35,892 nt of DNA from DTFZ01 sp964510055 (GTDB lineage Bacteria; Bacillota; Clostridia; Christensenellales; SZUA-584): NCBI GenBank assembly GCA_964510055.1, contig CAZDZY010000023.1:1-35892 (forward strand), in the 5' to 3' direction. Position 1 is the first letter of the stretch; every line of letters begins with the position of its first letter. Below the pieces are notes generated by a model that saw only the letters and a program-made list of their open reading frames with translations, did not search any database and had not been told where the DNA came from. A program made the translations under genes and the position numbers. Of this stretch, positions 1-7,213 are shown piece after piece.

Positions 1-4
1 ATAT

Positions 5-49
5 GCCCTTTTAGGGCTGGTGCATACCACCAGTTTAACTGGTGGTTTT
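5..49. mobile_element. Paired hairpins, possible IS200/IS605-type element end
   Basis: Two hairpins lie back to back. The first is GCCCT at 5-9 with AGGGC at 13-17 and a TTT loop. The second has a 10-bp perfect stem, 26-35 with 37-46, a one-base centre and a following T run. Subterminal hairpins of this kind are typical of IS200/IS605 (Y1 transposase) ends, and the overall look of GCCC-TTT-GGGC followed by a CCACC/GGTGG palindrome reminded me of clostridial copies. No transposase is visible because the window starts here. A Rho-independent terminator of an upstream gene is the main alternative. The following gene (114-386) lacks its 5' part, which fits an insertion or a contig break at a repeat. 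Confidence 0.4.
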
Positions 50-113
50 GATTTCGATTTTCAAGCCGTAAATCTTATTTATACTTTATAAAATCTTCAC
101 ACGCAGGCTATAG

Positions 114-386
114 ATTACAAACAAAAGTAAAAGGAGATGGACGGCGTTCAACACATGCCAGGCTTGCTATGATTCGGGCAGAGGGTATTATGAACAAGAA
201 GGGGACACGATCGTTTGCCAGAACTGCGGCAACAGGTTCAAGATAAATCAGATCGAGAAGGAAAAGAACGGCTGCAATCCCGTTCCCATATTGAACTCAG
301 ATAAAACTGAGGATGACAGCACGATAACGATACCCGGTACGTATTTGACCGCCAATAAGGCGTTGTTTGCAGATTGGAAGAGATAA
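114..386 (+). pseudogene. 5'-truncated DUF2318 (Fe-S membrane protein) remnant
   Basis: An open frame without a start codon runs from just after a TAG at 111-113 to a TAA at 384-386. Its translation contains FNTCQACYDSGRGYY, then DTIVCQNCGNRFKI, then NGCNPVPI, which is the cysteine-rich signature of DUF2318 proteins (CxxCY...CxxC...GCNPVP). Family members are usually longer, with membrane segments or an N-terminal region before this domain; here everything upstream of the domain is missing. The C-terminal end looks natural (ALFADWKR, stop). DUF2318 is thought to be Fe-S or metal binding and is often found with iron-transport or redox membrane genes. I infer a remnant left by an insertion or rearrangement at the left edge, or a gene cut by an assembly junction. 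Confidence 0.6.
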
Positions 387-406
387 AGATTAAAGAAGGT
401 GTGAAT

Positions 407-532
407 ATGTTTGCATGAATAAAAAGAAAGATCAATGATTATCTTGATAAGCTTGCAAAGGCGAATAAAGAGTCTTTCGGGGATAAAAAACTCGACTGCT
501 GCAAGGCGGGCAAGGTCAGCTATAAAAAATGA
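407..532 (+). pseudogene. LDCC-motif small putative metal-binding protein with in-frame TGA
   Basis: A good SD (GAAGG, 395-399) lies 7 bases before ATG 407. The frame reads M-F-A, then TGA at 416-418, then IKRKINDYLDKLAKANKE, SFGDKKLDCC and a lysine-rich tail, ending at TGA 530-532. Total length is 41 codons. The NKExFGxKxLDCC pattern matches the tiny clostridial 'LDCC motif putative metal-binding protein' group, whose members as I remember them have Trp at this fourth position (MFxWIKxK). TGG to TGA is one base, so this is either a true nonsense mutation or a base error. It follows the DUF2318 remnant by 20 bases, so the two probably formed one unit. Translation could also restart downstream, but no ATG in this frame follows. 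Confidence 0.6.
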
Positions 533-546
533 TCACGTTATAAATC

Positions 547-579
547 GGCGGGTCATGTTGGATCCGCCATTTATTATTT
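547..579 (+). terminator. Rho-independent terminator after the LDCC gene
   Basis: An 8-bp stem with one G-T pair, GGCGGGTC (547-554) with GATCCGCC (561-568), has a 6-base loop and is followed by ATTTATTATTT. It lies between the LDCC gene and the convergent cysE end. Confidence 0.55.
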
Positions 580-647
580 CGTCCGCTATGTTAAAAATAA
601 TTGTGCAATCTATCTGTTTTACATTCGGTATATAATCGATAAAGTTA

Positions 648-1565
648 CTAAATCTGTTTAATGACCGGAGAAGGCTGCGCGTTGAATACGGAAGAATAAG
701 GGGGGACGGACTCCGTGAGCCAAACATTACCGCCGATAACCGAGTCGTGGCCTATCCTTATGTCGCCGCCGAGTATCGTGGCGCCTGCGTATATGATAAC
801 GTTATCCTCTATATCAGGGTGCCGCTTAATACCCTTTATCGGGTTCCCGTTNNNNNNNNNNCCGTTTTCGTCGAGCGGGAAGCTTTTGGCGCCAAGCGTT
901 ACACCCTGGTACAGTTTAACATTTTTGCCTATCGTGCACGTTTCGCCTATGACGACGCCCGTACCGTGATCGATGAAGAAGCTGGCGCCTATAGTTGCTC
1001 CGGGGTGTATGTCGATGCCTGTATTTTTGTGTGCGTATTCAGCCATAACGCGCGGTATAGTTGGAACCTTAAGCGTTTCCAAAAGGTGGGCAACGCGATA
1101 TACGCTTATTGCTTCTATCGAAGGATAAGCCAGCACTACCTCGTCTAAAGACTTTGCCGCCGGGTCGCCCTCATAAGCCGCGCGTATATCCATTTCAAGC
1201 GCGGCTCTTATACCGGGCAGTTCCTGCAATACTTTTACGGTTATTTCTTCAGCGGCCTCATTGCATTCCTCAATAGTTCTGTTATCCGGAGTTACGTATA
1301 TAAGGGCGCTGTTTATAACGCCGTAAAGGCTGGCGGCAACTGATTCTATTCTTCCTTGAAGCACGCTTTTTAAGCTGAAGTTGTCTATAGTCTTGCGCTC
1401 ATATATTCCGGGAAGTATAAGGCTGCGCAGTTGCTTAAAAACACCTATGACCAGCGCGCGCGTTGTATAGTTTAAAATATTCTTATCTCTAATGCCGCCG
1501 TTTTTTTCTGCCAGCATGAAGGCAGTCTGTTCAGAGTAATCGGACAGCCATTCGTTAAGTTTCAT
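648..1565 (-). CDS. cysE: Serine O-acetyltransferase, EpsC/CysE type
   Basis: Makes O-acetylserine from serine and acetyl-CoA, the first step of cysteine synthesis and the substrate for CysK at 4221. The protein is about 300 residues. An N-terminal helical region comes first, then the left-handed beta-helix acyltransferase fold with HKNTGIDIHPGATIG, FIDHGTGVVIGE (catalytic His) and HPDIEDNVIIYAGATILGG. This longer N-terminus is the EpsC form. The start ATG at 1565 has AGGAGG a few bases upstream. A run of ten N (852-861) falls inside the conserved loop FPLDEN-GNPIKG. The flanks duplicate five bases, so the gap probably hides no real sequence (see findings). The gene is transcribed away from nifS from a promoter sharing its -10. 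Confidence 0.92.
   Translation of the reverse strand: MKLNEWLSDYSEQTAFMLAEKNGGIRDKNILNYTTRALVIGVFKQLRSLILPGIYERKTIDNFSLKSVLQGRIESVAASLYGVINSALIYVTPDNRTIEECNEAAEEITVKVLQELPGIRAALEMDIRAAYEGDPAAKSLDEVVLAYPSIEAISVYRVAHLLETLKVPTIPRVMAEYAHKNTGIDIHPGATIGASFFIDHGTGVVIGETCTIGKNVKLYQGVTLGAKSFPLDENXXXXNGNPIKGIKRHPDIEDNVIIYAGATILGGDIRIGHDSVIGGNVWLTESVPPYSSVFNAQPSPVIKQI
852..861. other. Assembly gap of 10 N inside cysE
   Basis: Ten N bases. The left flank ends in CCGTT and the right flank starts with CCGTT. Removing the N run plus one copy of these five bases removes exactly five codons and restores the family sequence DENGNP. Confidence 0.9.
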
Positions 1566-1595
1566 TGCTCCTCCTGAAAATTTTTATATTATGTA

Positions 1596-1624
1596 TTGAC
1601 AAACCTTAACCGCAGCAATATTAT
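1596..1624 (+). promoter_or_regulatory. Promoter for the nifS operon
   Basis: TTGACA at 1596-1601, a 17-base spacer, and TATTAT at 1619-1624. The predicted transcript starts near 1631, giving a leader of about 50 bases before ATG 1681. The -10 overlaps the cysE -10 on the other strand. Confidence 0.75.
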
Positions 1625-1647
1625 ATCATTAAATCATAGTATGTCAA
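1620..1647 (-). promoter_or_regulatory. Promoter for cysE
   Basis: On the minus strand TTGACA is at 1647-1642, the spacer is 16 bases and TATAAT is at 1625-1620. The predicted start is near 1613, about 48 bases before the cysE ATG. The -10 overlaps that of the nifS promoter by five bases. Confidence 0.75.
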
Positions 1648-1680
1648 TAGGAAATATGGGAGATAGCGAGAATTTAAATT

Positions 1681-2859
1681 ATGAAAAAGGACATCTACCT
1701 CGATCACGCCGCGACAACGTTTGTCCGGCAGGAAGTAATAGACGAAATGATACCTTATATGGGCGCTCAGTACGGCAATCCTTCCAGCCTGCATTCGTAC
1801 GGCACGCGGTCCAGGAAAGCAATAGAAGACGCGAGGGAGAGGATAGCAGGCATACTGCGCGCGCAACCCGCGGAAATATATTTTACATCCGGAGGCACCG
1901 AGTCGGACAATTGGGCTATAAAAGGCGCGGCGTACGCAAACAGAACGAAAGGGAAACACATCGTAACGTCAGCCATAGAACACCCCGCGGTACTGAATTC
2001 GTGCAAGGAACTTGAAAAGGACGGATTTGAGGTTACATACCTCAAAGTCGACGAATACGGAACAGTTGACATAAGGCAGCTTAAAAAAGCGCTGAGGGAT
2101 GACACTATATTGGTGAGCATTATGTTAGCTAACAACGAGATTGGAACCATCGAGCCCATACAGGAGATAGGGCGGATAGTTAAAGAGACCTCAAAGGCAA
2201 TATTCCATGTTGACGCCGTACAGGCCGCGGGCGCTGTTGAGATATCGCTCGATACGCTTCCCGCGGACATGATGTCATTATCAGCGCATAAGTTCTACGG
2301 CCCGAAAGGTACAGGCGCATTATTCATACGAAAAGGAGTGCGCGTCCGTTCGCTGCATTCCGGGGGAGAGCAGGAAAGCGGAAAACGAGCGGGGACCGAG
2401 AACGTTCCGGGCATTGTCGGTATGGCAAAGGCGCTGGAACTGGCCGCTTCGGATATGAAGAGTGAAGGCTTAAGGCAATCCGGGCTGCGGGACAGGCTTA
2501 TAAGGAATGTGTTATCAAACATAGAGAACGCGAGGCTCAACGGCCACAAGATAAACAGGCTTCCTAATAACGCGAGTTTTATATTTGAAGGCATTGAAGG
2601 AGAATCTCTGATAATGCGCCTCTCAGCTATGGGGATAGCGGCGTCTACCGGCTCGGCATGCTCGTCGGCTTCCCTCGAGCCGTCGCATGTACTGCTGGCA
2701 TTAGGGCTTCCGCATGAGATCGCGCACGGTTCGTGCCGCATGACGCTTGGAAGGGAAACTACAGAAGAAGATATAGACTTCGCAGCAGACGCTCTTAAGA
2801 AAGTTGTCGCAGAATTGAGAGAGATCTCGCCTCTGTGGGAAGATCGAACGGCTTCATAG
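1681..2859 (+). CDS. nifS: Cysteine desulfurase (NifS/IscS family)
   Basis: PLP enzyme that takes sulfur from cysteine as a persulfide and passes it to the IscU scaffold encoded next. 392 residues, normal for the family. Visible features are YLDHAATT at the N-terminus, TSGGTESDN (cofactor phosphate loop), SLSAHKFYGPKG with PLP Lys204, and STGSACSS with catalytic Cys327 on the mobile loop. Start: ATG 1681. The SD is poor (GGGAG at 1658-1662, about 18 bases away), so initiation may be weak or use another signal. It is the first gene of the row nifS-iscU-metA-cysK-rrf2-metY. Whether it serves general Fe-S assembly (IscS) or another sulfur transfer cannot be told from sequence alone; the adjacent iscU favours Fe-S assembly. 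Confidence 0.93.
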   Translation: MKKDIYLDHAATTFVRQEVIDEMIPYMGAQYGNPSSLHSYGTRSRKAIEDARERIAGILRAQPAEIYFTSGGTESDNWAIKGAAYANRTKGKHIVTSAIEHPAVLNSCKELEKDGFEVTYLKVDEYGTVDIRQLKKALRDDTILVSIMLANNEIGTIEPIQEIGRIVKETSKAIFHVDAVQAAGAVEISLDTLPADMMSLSAHKFYGPKGTGALFIRKGVRVRSLHSGGEQESGKRAGTENVPGIVGMAKALELAASDMKSEGLRQSGLRDRLIRNVLSNIENARLNGHKINRLPNNASFIFEGIEGESLIMRLSAMGIAASTGSACSSASLEPSHVLLALGLPHEIAHGSCRMTLGRETTEEDIDFAADALKKVVAELREISPLWEDRTAS

Positions 2860-2917
2860 ACGGTATAAGAGGTCTCGAAAAACAAAAAGATATTTTGGGT
2901 AATGAAAGGAGAAAAAT

Positions 2918-3289
2918 ATGTACAGTGAAAAAGTGATGGAGCATTTTTCAAGCCCGCATAACATGGGTGAGCTGAAAGACGCAAACGCAATAGGCGAGGT
3001 TGGCAACGCTAAATGCGGCGATATAATGCGTATGTATTTGAAAATAGAGGACGGTACAATAAAGGATGCCAGATTCAAGACATTCGGGTGCTGCGCAGCC
3101 ATAGCATCCAGCAGCGTTGCGACTGATATGGTAAAGGGCAAGAGTGTAGAAGAAGCGCTCAGCATAAAGAACTCAGACGTGATAAAGGAGCTCGACGGGC
3201 TGCCTCCTGTTAAGGTGCACTGCTCGGTGCTTGCTGAAGAAGCTATAAGAAAAGCTATAGATAATTATAAAAGCAGCAATAAGGAGTAA
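2918..3289 (+). CDS. iscU: Fe-S cluster assembly scaffold IscU/NifU N-terminal type
   Basis: Scaffold on which [2Fe-2S] and [4Fe-4S] clusters are assembled from NifS-delivered sulfur. 123 residues. The three ligand cysteines are in place: Cys33 in KCGD, with the Asp that governs cluster release at 35, Cys58 or 59 in FGCCAAIASSS, and Cys102 in KVHCSVLAEEA. Most homologues have GCGA where this one has GCCA, so there is one extra cysteine next to the central ligand. The C-terminal third NifU domain is absent, as in IscU. The SD AAAGGAG lies just before ATG 2918. It follows nifS by 58 bases and precedes metA by 4 bases, so it is cotranscribed with a methionine gene. Confidence 0.93.
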   Translation: MYSEKVMEHFSSPHNMGELKDANAIGEVGNAKCGDIMRMYLKIEDGTIKDARFKTFGCCAAIASSSVATDMVKGKSVEEALSIKNSDVIKELDGLPPVKVHCSVLAEEAIRKAIDNYKSSNKE

Positions 3290-3293
3290 CATT

Positions 3294-4211
3294 ATGCCGA
3301 TAAGGATACCCGAAGAGCTGCCGGCTTACGGGACGCTAAGTAAAGAAAACATATTCGTTATGACCGAAGAGCGCGCGATACACCAGGATATACGCCCGCT
3401 GGAAATAGCGATACTTAACATAATGCCCGATAAGATTACTGCAGAAACGCAGCTTCTGCGCCTGCTTGGAAATACCGCTCTGCAGGTAAACGTAGTGTTT
3501 TTAAAAACTGCTACATATTCGCCGACGAACGTCGCGGCTGAACATCTCGACGCTTTTTATAAAACGTTTGAGGACGTAAAGAGACTCAAATTCGACGGCC
3601 TCGTCATTACCGGCGCGCCCGTGGAGACGATGCGGTTCGAGGAAGTCTCATACTGGGATGAACTTAAGGAGATAATGGAATGGAGCAAAAGAAGCGTATT
3701 TTCTACATTGCATATCTGCTGGGGTGCGCAGGCCGGTCTTTACTATCATTACGGCGTACCGAAATACCCGCTGACTGAAAAGAAATTCGGGATATTCGCG
3801 CATACGTCAAATGGGGATAACGTAAAGCTGCTGCGCGGATTCGACGACATATATTATATGCCTCATTCGAGGCACACCGAAGTTCGGCATGAAGACATAG
3901 AGAAAGATAAGCGTCTTGAGATATTGTCCGAATCGGAGGAATCGGGAATATCCATAGTTTCCGCGATGAACGGGCGGCAGATATTCGTGATGGGTCATCC
4001 GGAGTATGACCAGTATTCGCTGCAGAGGGAACACGAACGCGATATCAAAAAAGGAATGAAGATAGCGCTGCCGGCCAACTATTACCCGAACGGCGATACG
4101 CGGCTTAATCCGGAAGTAAAGTGGAGAGGCCATGCTAATCTGCTGTTCGCGAACTGGCTCAACTATTACGTTTATCAGGAAACGCCGTACAAACTTGAAC
4201 AGATATTATAA
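3294..4211 (+). CDS. metA: Homoserine O-acetyltransferase, MetA family (Glu111 form)
   Basis: Acylates homoserine in methionine synthesis. 305 residues, collinear from the first residue with E. coli MetA (MPIRIPEELPAYGTL). Catalytic Cys142 (HICWGAQ), His235 and Glu237 (MGHPEYD) are all present. The acyl-CoA selector at residue 111 is Glu in TGAPVE. E. coli has Gly there and uses succinyl-CoA; Glu111 in the Bacillus enzyme gives acetyl-CoA use. So this enzyme most likely makes O-acetylhomoserine, which is exactly what MetY (5681) consumes. The start is preceded by AAGGAG overlapping the end of iscU, with a 4-base gap between the genes. Automated annotation would often label it succinyltransferase. 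Confidence 0.92.
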   Translation: MPIRIPEELPAYGTLSKENIFVMTEERAIHQDIRPLEIAILNIMPDKITAETQLLRLLGNTALQVNVVFLKTATYSPTNVAAEHLDAFYKTFEDVKRLKFDGLVITGAPVETMRFEEVSYWDELKEIMEWSKRSVFSTLHICWGAQAGLYYHYGVPKYPLTEKKFGIFAHTSNGDNVKLLRGFDDIYYMPHSRHTEVRHEDIEKDKRLEILSESEESGISIVSAMNGRQIFVMGHPEYDQYSLQREHERDIKKGMKIALPANYYPNGDTRLNPEVKWRGHANLLFANWLNYYVYQETPYKLEQIL

Positions 4212-4220
4212 GGAGAAAAA

Positions 4221-5147
4221 ATGCGCATATATAAAAGTTTAACTGAACTTATAGGAAATACGACGCTTCTTGAGCTTACAAGCTACGCCGCGGGGCGCGA
4301 GCTCAAGGCGCGCGTTTTAGTAAAGCTGGAATACTTCAACCCGGCCGGCAGCGTAAAGGACAGGATAGCTAAGGCGATGATAGAGGACGCGGAGAAGAGT
4401 GGGCTGCTTAAACCCGGATCGGTGATAATAGAGCCTACGAGCGGCAACACCGGGATAGGCCTTGCGTCGGTAGCTGCCGCGAAGGGGTACCGCATCATAC
4501 TTACGATGCCCGATACTATGAGCGTTGAACGCCGTAAATTGATGAATGCGTACGGGGCTGAACTCGTGCTCACCGAGGGTGCAAAAGGCATGAGAGGAGC
4601 TATAGAAAAAGCGGAAGAACTTGCGGTGGAGACGCCCGGTTCATTTATCCCGGGCCAGTTTACGAATCCTGCTAATCCAGCAGCACATAAAGCGACGACC
4701 GGGCCGGAGATATGGGAAGATACCGATGGAAAAGTCGAAATACTGGTAGCGGGCGTAGGGACCGGAGGAACGATAACGGGAGCGGGTGGTTATCTAAAGT
4801 CAAAAAACCCCGATATAAAAGTGATTGCGGTAGAGCCGTCCGACTCTCCGGTGCTGTCAGAAGGGAAAGCCGGCCCGCACAAGATACAGGGCATAGGCGC
4901 GGGATTCATACCGAAAGTACTCAACACTGATATTTACGACGAGATCATAAAGGTCAGGAACGAAGACGCTTTCAGCATTAGCAGGGAGATATCGAGGACG
5001 CAAGGGCTGCTCGTGGGTATTTCGTCGGGCGCGGCTTTATGGGCGGCAACGCAAATAGCGAAACGCAGGGAAAACGCAGGGAAAACGATAGTCGTTATCC
5101 TGCCGGACACGGGGGAAAGATATCTATCTACTCCGTTATATGATTAA
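4221..5147 (+). CDS. cysK: Cysteine synthase A (O-acetylserine sulfhydrylase)
   Basis: PLP enzyme joining O-acetylserine and sulfide to form cysteine. 308 residues. Motifs are YFNPAGSVKDR with PLP Lys46, EPTSGNTGIGLA (substrate loop), GTGGTITGAGGYLK (phosphate loop) and HKIQGIGAGFIP. The start is ATG 4221 with AAGGAG nine bases downstream of the metA stop. It uses the product of the divergent cysE. In B. subtilis CysK also binds the Rrf2 regulator CymR; here an Rrf2 gene follows 64 bases downstream, so a similar partnership is possible. Internal tandem AACGCAGGGAAA near 5062-5085 is a short local repeat inside the coding frame. Confidence 0.93.
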   Translation: MRIYKSLTELIGNTTLLELTSYAAGRELKARVLVKLEYFNPAGSVKDRIAKAMIEDAEKSGLLKPGSVIIEPTSGNTGIGLASVAAAKGYRIILTMPDTMSVERRKLMNAYGAELVLTEGAKGMRGAIEKAEELAVETPGSFIPGQFTNPANPAAHKATTGPEIWEDTDGKVEILVAGVGTGGTITGAGGYLKSKNPDIKVIAVEPSDSPVLSEGKAGPHKIQGIGAGFIPKVLNTDIYDEIIKVRNEDAFSISREISRTQGLLVGISSGAALWAATQIAKRRENAGKTIVVILPDTGERYLSTPLYD

Positions 5148-5211
5148 GAACTTAAGTAGTTAATAAATTTATATTAAAAAGTAGAATAAAGAAAATCTTA
5201 GGCGGTGTGAT

Positions 5212-5637
5212 ATGAAGATATCGACAAAAGGCAGGTACGCGCTGCGATTGATGATCGATCTGGCGCTCAACGAAACGGGCGATTATATCGCTCTTAAAAG
5301 CATCGCGGAGCGGCAGGGGATATCCGATAAATACCTTGAGCAGATAATATCGGTGCTCTGCAAAGCAGGTTTAGTAAAGAGCACTCGGGGGATGCAGGGA
5401 GGATATAAGCTCGCAAGGCCTGCGCGGGATTATACGGCAGGCCAAATACTGCGGCTAATAGAAGGCAGCCTTACGCCTGTAGCATGCATGGACGACGAGC
5501 CTAACCAGTGCCCGCGAAGCTCAAAGTGCGTTACTCTCGATCTGTGGAAAAAGATAGACGACGCAGTAAACAGCGTTGTGGACAACATAACGCTGGCGGA
5601 CCTCGCCGCTAAACAAAAAACAAAGGACGGTAACTAA
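5212..5637 (+). CDS. Rrf2-family transcriptional regulator (IscR/CymR-like)
   Basis: 141 residues, normal for Rrf2. It has an N-terminal winged helix (MKISTKGRYALRLMIDLA, then ISDKYLEQIISVLCKAGLV and STRGMQGGYKLARP) followed by a dimerisation helix. Between them lies VACMDDEPNQCPRSSKC, three cysteines spaced C-x7-C-x5-C. E. coli IscR holds a [2Fe-2S] cluster with a similar triad; B. subtilis CymR has none. The position after cysK recalls CymR, while the cysteines and nearby nifS-iscU recall IscR. It probably controls this operon in response to Fe-S or cysteine status, which is an inference. SD-like AGGCGGTG lies just upstream of ATG 5212. Confidence 0.88.
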   Translation: MKISTKGRYALRLMIDLALNETGDYIALKSIAERQGISDKYLEQIISVLCKAGLVKSTRGMQGGYKLARPARDYTAGQILRLIEGSLTPVACMDDEPNQCPRSSKCVTLDLWKKIDDAVNSVVDNITLADLAAKQKTKDGN

Positions 5638-5680
5638 CGAAGATATATGCTATATAAATTTCACAATAAAGGAGCATAAG

Positions 5681-6967
5681 ATGTACAACGAAAAAGGATT
5701 GAGATTCGAAACGCTGCAGCTGCACGCTGGGCAGGAGGTGCCCGATCCGGCTACCGGCTCGAGAGCTGTGCCCATATATCAAACCACGTCGTACGTGTTT
5801 CCGGACTGCGCTTCGGCTGCGGCGCGTTTCTCTCTGGCCGAGGCAGGAAATATATATACGCGCATAATGAATCCGACGACCGACGTATTTGAAAAACGTA
5901 TGGCCGCGCTCGAGGGCGGCATAGGGGCTCTTGCGCTTGCCAGCGGCTCGGCGGCGGTCGCGTATGCGGTTCAGAATATAGCGCATGCGGGAGACCACAT
6001 AGTTTCAGCAAAGACGCTTTACGGTGGAACGTATAATCTTTTCGCACACACTTTCAAAGATTTTGGTATCGATGTTACATTCGTCGATCCCGACATAAAG
6101 GGCAGTTTTGAGGAAGCGCTGCGGCCAAATACCAAAGCGTTGTTTATCGAAAGCCTCGGGAATCCAAATTCAAGCGTTATCGATATCGAGGAGACTGCAA
6201 ATGCGGCTCACAGGAATAGCATTCCTCTGATCGTCGACAATACTTTCGCTACGCCTTATCTGCTGCGGCCTATTGAACACGGCGCGGATATAATAGTACA
6301 TTCGGCTACAAAGTTTATAGGCGGCCATGGCACGTCGATAGGCGGGGTTATTATGGACGGCGGAAGGTTCGATTGGGCCGGATCAGGAAAATTCCCGTGC
6401 CTGACACACCCGGACCCGGGCTACCACGGAATAAAGTTTACTGATGCCGCGGGCAGCGCGGCTTACATCACAAAGGCGCGCGTAACACTTCTGCGCGACA
6501 TGGGTGCCTCGCTCAGCCCGTTCAATTCGTTCCTGTTCCTGCAGGGCCTCGAGACGCTTTCGCTGCGCGTAGAGCGCCATGTATATAATGCTCTTAAGGT
6601 AGTGGAGTTTTTAAACAGCCAACCAGAAGTGGAGCGGGTAAACCATCCTTCGCTGTCCGGCAGCCCTTACAACACGTTGTATAAAAAGTACTTTCCAAAG
6701 GGCGCAGGTTCGATATTCACGTTTGAGATAAAAGGTGGGGCGGAAAAAGCGAGTGCATTCGCCGAAAGACTTAAAATATTCTCGCTGCTTGCCAATGTAG
6801 CCGACGTAAAATCGCTTGTGATCCATCCGGCGAGCACGACTCATTCGCAGATGAATGAAACGGAGCTTCGCGAATCAGGCATAAAACCGAACACGATACG
6901 TCTTTCGATAGGCACGGAGCATATAGACGATATCATTAGTGACATTGAACAGGCGCTGAAATTCTGA
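5681..6967 (+). CDS. metY: O-acetylhomoserine sulfhydrylase
   Basis: PLP enzyme of the Cys/Met metabolism family that makes homocysteine from O-acetylhomoserine and sulfide. 428 residues, the length of MetY rather than the roughly 380-390 of MetB/MetC. Motifs are ETLQLHAGQE at the start, YTRIMNPT, ALASGSAA, SLGNPNSSVIDIE and HSATKFIGGHGTSIGG with PLP Lys211, and the C-terminal HPASTTHSQM. It fits the MetA Glu111 prediction, giving a direct sulfhydrylation route to methionine without cystathionine. SD AAAGGAG precedes ATG 5681. It is the last gene of the sulfur row and is followed by a terminator. Confidence 0.93.
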   Translation: MYNEKGLRFETLQLHAGQEVPDPATGSRAVPIYQTTSYVFPDCASAAARFSLAEAGNIYTRIMNPTTDVFEKRMAALEGGIGALALASGSAAVAYAVQNIAHAGDHIVSAKTLYGGTYNLFAHTFKDFGIDVTFVDPDIKGSFEEALRPNTKALFIESLGNPNSSVIDIEETANAAHRNSIPLIVDNTFATPYLLRPIEHGADIIVHSATKFIGGHGTSIGGVIMDGGRFDWAGSGKFPCLTHPDPGYHGIKFTDAAGSAAYITKARVTLLRDMGASLSPFNSFLFLQGLETLSLRVERHVYNALKVVEFLNSQPEVERVNHPSLSGSPYNTLYKKYFPKGAGSIFTFEIKGGAEKASAFAERLKIFSLLANVADVKSLVIHPASTTHSQMNETELRESGIKPNTIRLSIGTEHIDDIISDIEQALKF

Positions 6968-7034
6968 TTAAAACACAATAAAAAAAGATAATACACGTTC
7001 AAAAGCTATTGAACCGCATACAGATGCCCATTTA

Positions 7035-7067
7035 CCGGATAACTATTATAATTCGTCCGGGTTTTTT
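7035..7067 (+). terminator. Terminator after metY
   Basis: CCGGA (7035-7039) pairs with TCCGG (7056-7060) and is followed by G and six T. The stem is short with a long loop, so this is a modest call. It closes the sulfur operon before the sugar-sensing genes. Confidence 0.55.
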
Positions 7068-7125
7068 CTTATAAAGATATTATTTTACATAGAAAAACAA
7101 ACCGATATCAAAAAAAATTCTATTG

Positions 7126-7153
7126 TTGAATACATCAATATGATACATAATAT
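7126..7153 (+). promoter_or_regulatory. Promoter for the two-component operon
   Basis: TTGAAT at 7126-7131, a 16-base spacer and TAATAT at 7148-7153. The predicted start near 7160 excludes an ATG at 7154 and supports ATG 7214. Confidence 0.5.
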
Positions 7154-7213
7154 ATGGGGCATTATGCATATCAGGCAGAAAATCATGCACGTCTATTGAA
7201 AGGAAAGATCAAC

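Noticed and set aside
407..635. TGA read as Trp across the LDCC gene and beyond, as in an alternative genetic code
   Set aside because: Several genes in the window stop cleanly at TGA (metY, mrp, the activase, the response regulator), often with start overlaps, and Trp is coded by TGG in all of them.
1596..2015. Open frame overlapping the nifS start
   Set aside because: It lies out of frame over the nifS promoter and 5' end, has no family resemblance, and nifS is clear.
7154..7213. Earlier ATG for the response regulator
   Set aside because: It falls at or above the predicted transcript start, lacks an SD, and adds residues not seen before the receiver domain; ATG 7214 has a good SD.
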